Shown: positions 5,270 to 5,514 of the stretch, in pieces
How positions within the stretch are numbered: position 1 is the stretch's first letter
Layout: each line of letters opens with the position of its first letter
Origin: Thermodesulfobacteriota bacterium
Lineage (GTDB): Bacteria; Desulfobacterota; RBG-13-43-22
Length of the DNA: 5,514 nucleotides
Assembly: GCA_025454185.1 (NCBI GenBank)
Contig: JALOOY010000146.1
Location: forward strand, 1 to 5,514
Reading direction: 5' to 3'
Translations under genes and position numbers: made by a program
The notes under the pieces: generated by a model
The model's input: the letters and a program-made list of their open reading frames with translations, nothing else
Databases searched by the model: none
Told to the model about the DNA's origin: nothing

Positions 5270-5514
5270 ATGCCCAATTATTTTCTATCCTTTCTACGCT
5301 GGTTGACCGGAACGAATCCTCGTTGGTTGGCAGCCGTTAAAGACGGTCTGCGTAGTCATCTGGTAAAACGCGTCAACAACCATTTCCACCAGGCCTTTGC
5401 CACCACCCCTTACAAAGAGCGTTTGCTGTTTTTACCTTTCTGCCTCCGGCCGCTGACCTGTCCGGGAGTCCCGGACAGAGAAGAGGGTTTAACCTGTCCG
5501 GAGGTATGTCCGGA
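5270..5514 (+). CDS. DUF116 family protein, N-terminal part
   Basis: An open frame starts at ATG 5270, 3 bp after the thioesterase stop, and continues without a stop to the window edge (81 codons). The first 50 residues form an amphipathic, basic lead with no clear signal peptide. From residue 51 it reads RLLFLPFCLRPLTCP, the characteristic opening of DUF116, followed by closely spaced cysteines at 58, 64, 76 and 80 (GLTCPEVCP at 73-81). DUF116 proteins normally continue with further CxxC cysteines and are thought to bind metal or an iron-sulfur cluster; their reaction is not established. They are common in Desulfobacterota, Clostridia and methanogens. The ribosome site is unclear: AAGGA (5253-5257) is 12 nt away and GAGG (5265-5268) only 1 nt away, so coupling to the thioesterase is likely. 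The exact start is uncertain; family assignment rests on the visible Cys block. Confidence 0.72.
   Translation, partial: MPNYFLSFLRWLTGTNPRWLAAVKDGLRSHLVKRVNNHFHQAFATTPYKERLLFLPFCLRPLTCPGVPDREEGLTCPEVCP
5458..5478. repeat. 21-nt perfect palindrome inside the DUF116 gene
   Basis: Arms of 10 bp (CTGTCCGGGA and its reverse complement) flank one central G. The core TGTCCGG recurs in direct orientation at 5496-5501 onward and at 5507-5513, and ACCTGTCCGG is repeated exactly 36 nt (12 codons) apart at 5456 and 5492. The symmetry lies in the stretch coding for LTCPGVPDRE. It could form a hairpin in RNA or be a codon-level coincidence around the repeated Leu-Thr-Cys-Pro. Confidence 0.6.

Overview
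The window is a GC-rich stretch of bacterial chromosome. Every recognisable gene lies on the + strand and the genes are tightly packed. There are eight protein-coding genes, two of them cut by the window edges. I see no RNA genes, insertion sequences, CRISPR arrays or phage genes. The protein families, the codon style and a DUF116 gene (a family common in Desulfobacterota and other anaerobes) suggest a Gram-negative anaerobe such as a deltaproteobacterium. This is an inference from context; no marker gene fixes the taxonomy.

Positions 1-4707 form a membrane-lipid modification cluster. In order it holds: the C-terminal part of a DUF1295 membrane reductase-like protein; a small DUF2177 membrane protein; an FAD-dependent amine-oxidase-like oxidoreductase (COG2907); a DUF1365 protein; a cyclopropane-fatty-acid-synthase-like SAM methyltransferase; and a DUF2878 membrane protein. 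The last four are joined by 1-4 bp overlaps or near-contact, so they are very likely co-transcribed and translationally coupled. The order oxidoreductase, DUF1365, Cfa-like methylase is the same as in the mycobacterial Rv0449c-Rv0448c-ufaA1 cluster. It also resembles sigma-factor-controlled stress clusters of proteobacteria, where Cfa-like enzymes make methyl-branched or furan acyl chains on existing phospholipids. The methylase keeps most of the catalytic pocket known from E. coli Cfa, but has Gln (residue 300) where E. coli has the bicarbonate-binding His266. It may therefore methylate or methylenate acyl chains rather than close cyclopropane rings.

Positions 4708-4876 are a 169-bp AT-richer gap. 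It contains a perfect 13-nt palindrome and no clear terminator, and probably carries the promoter for the next unit.

Positions 4877-5514 hold a second unit. It has a short hotdog-fold thioesterase related to fluoroacetyl-CoA thioesterase FlK, with the Thr/Glu/His catalytic residues conserved. Three bases later comes the start of a Cys-rich DUF116 protein that runs off the window. The DUF116 fragment contains a 21-nt DNA palindrome.

Working model (inference): the oxidoreductase, DUF1365 protein, methylase and membrane reductase-like protein act in turn on unsaturated phospholipid acyl chains, and the small membrane proteins DUF2177 and DUF2878 assist at the membrane. No regulatory gene (sigma factor, ChrR-type anti-sigma factor or MerR) is inside the window.
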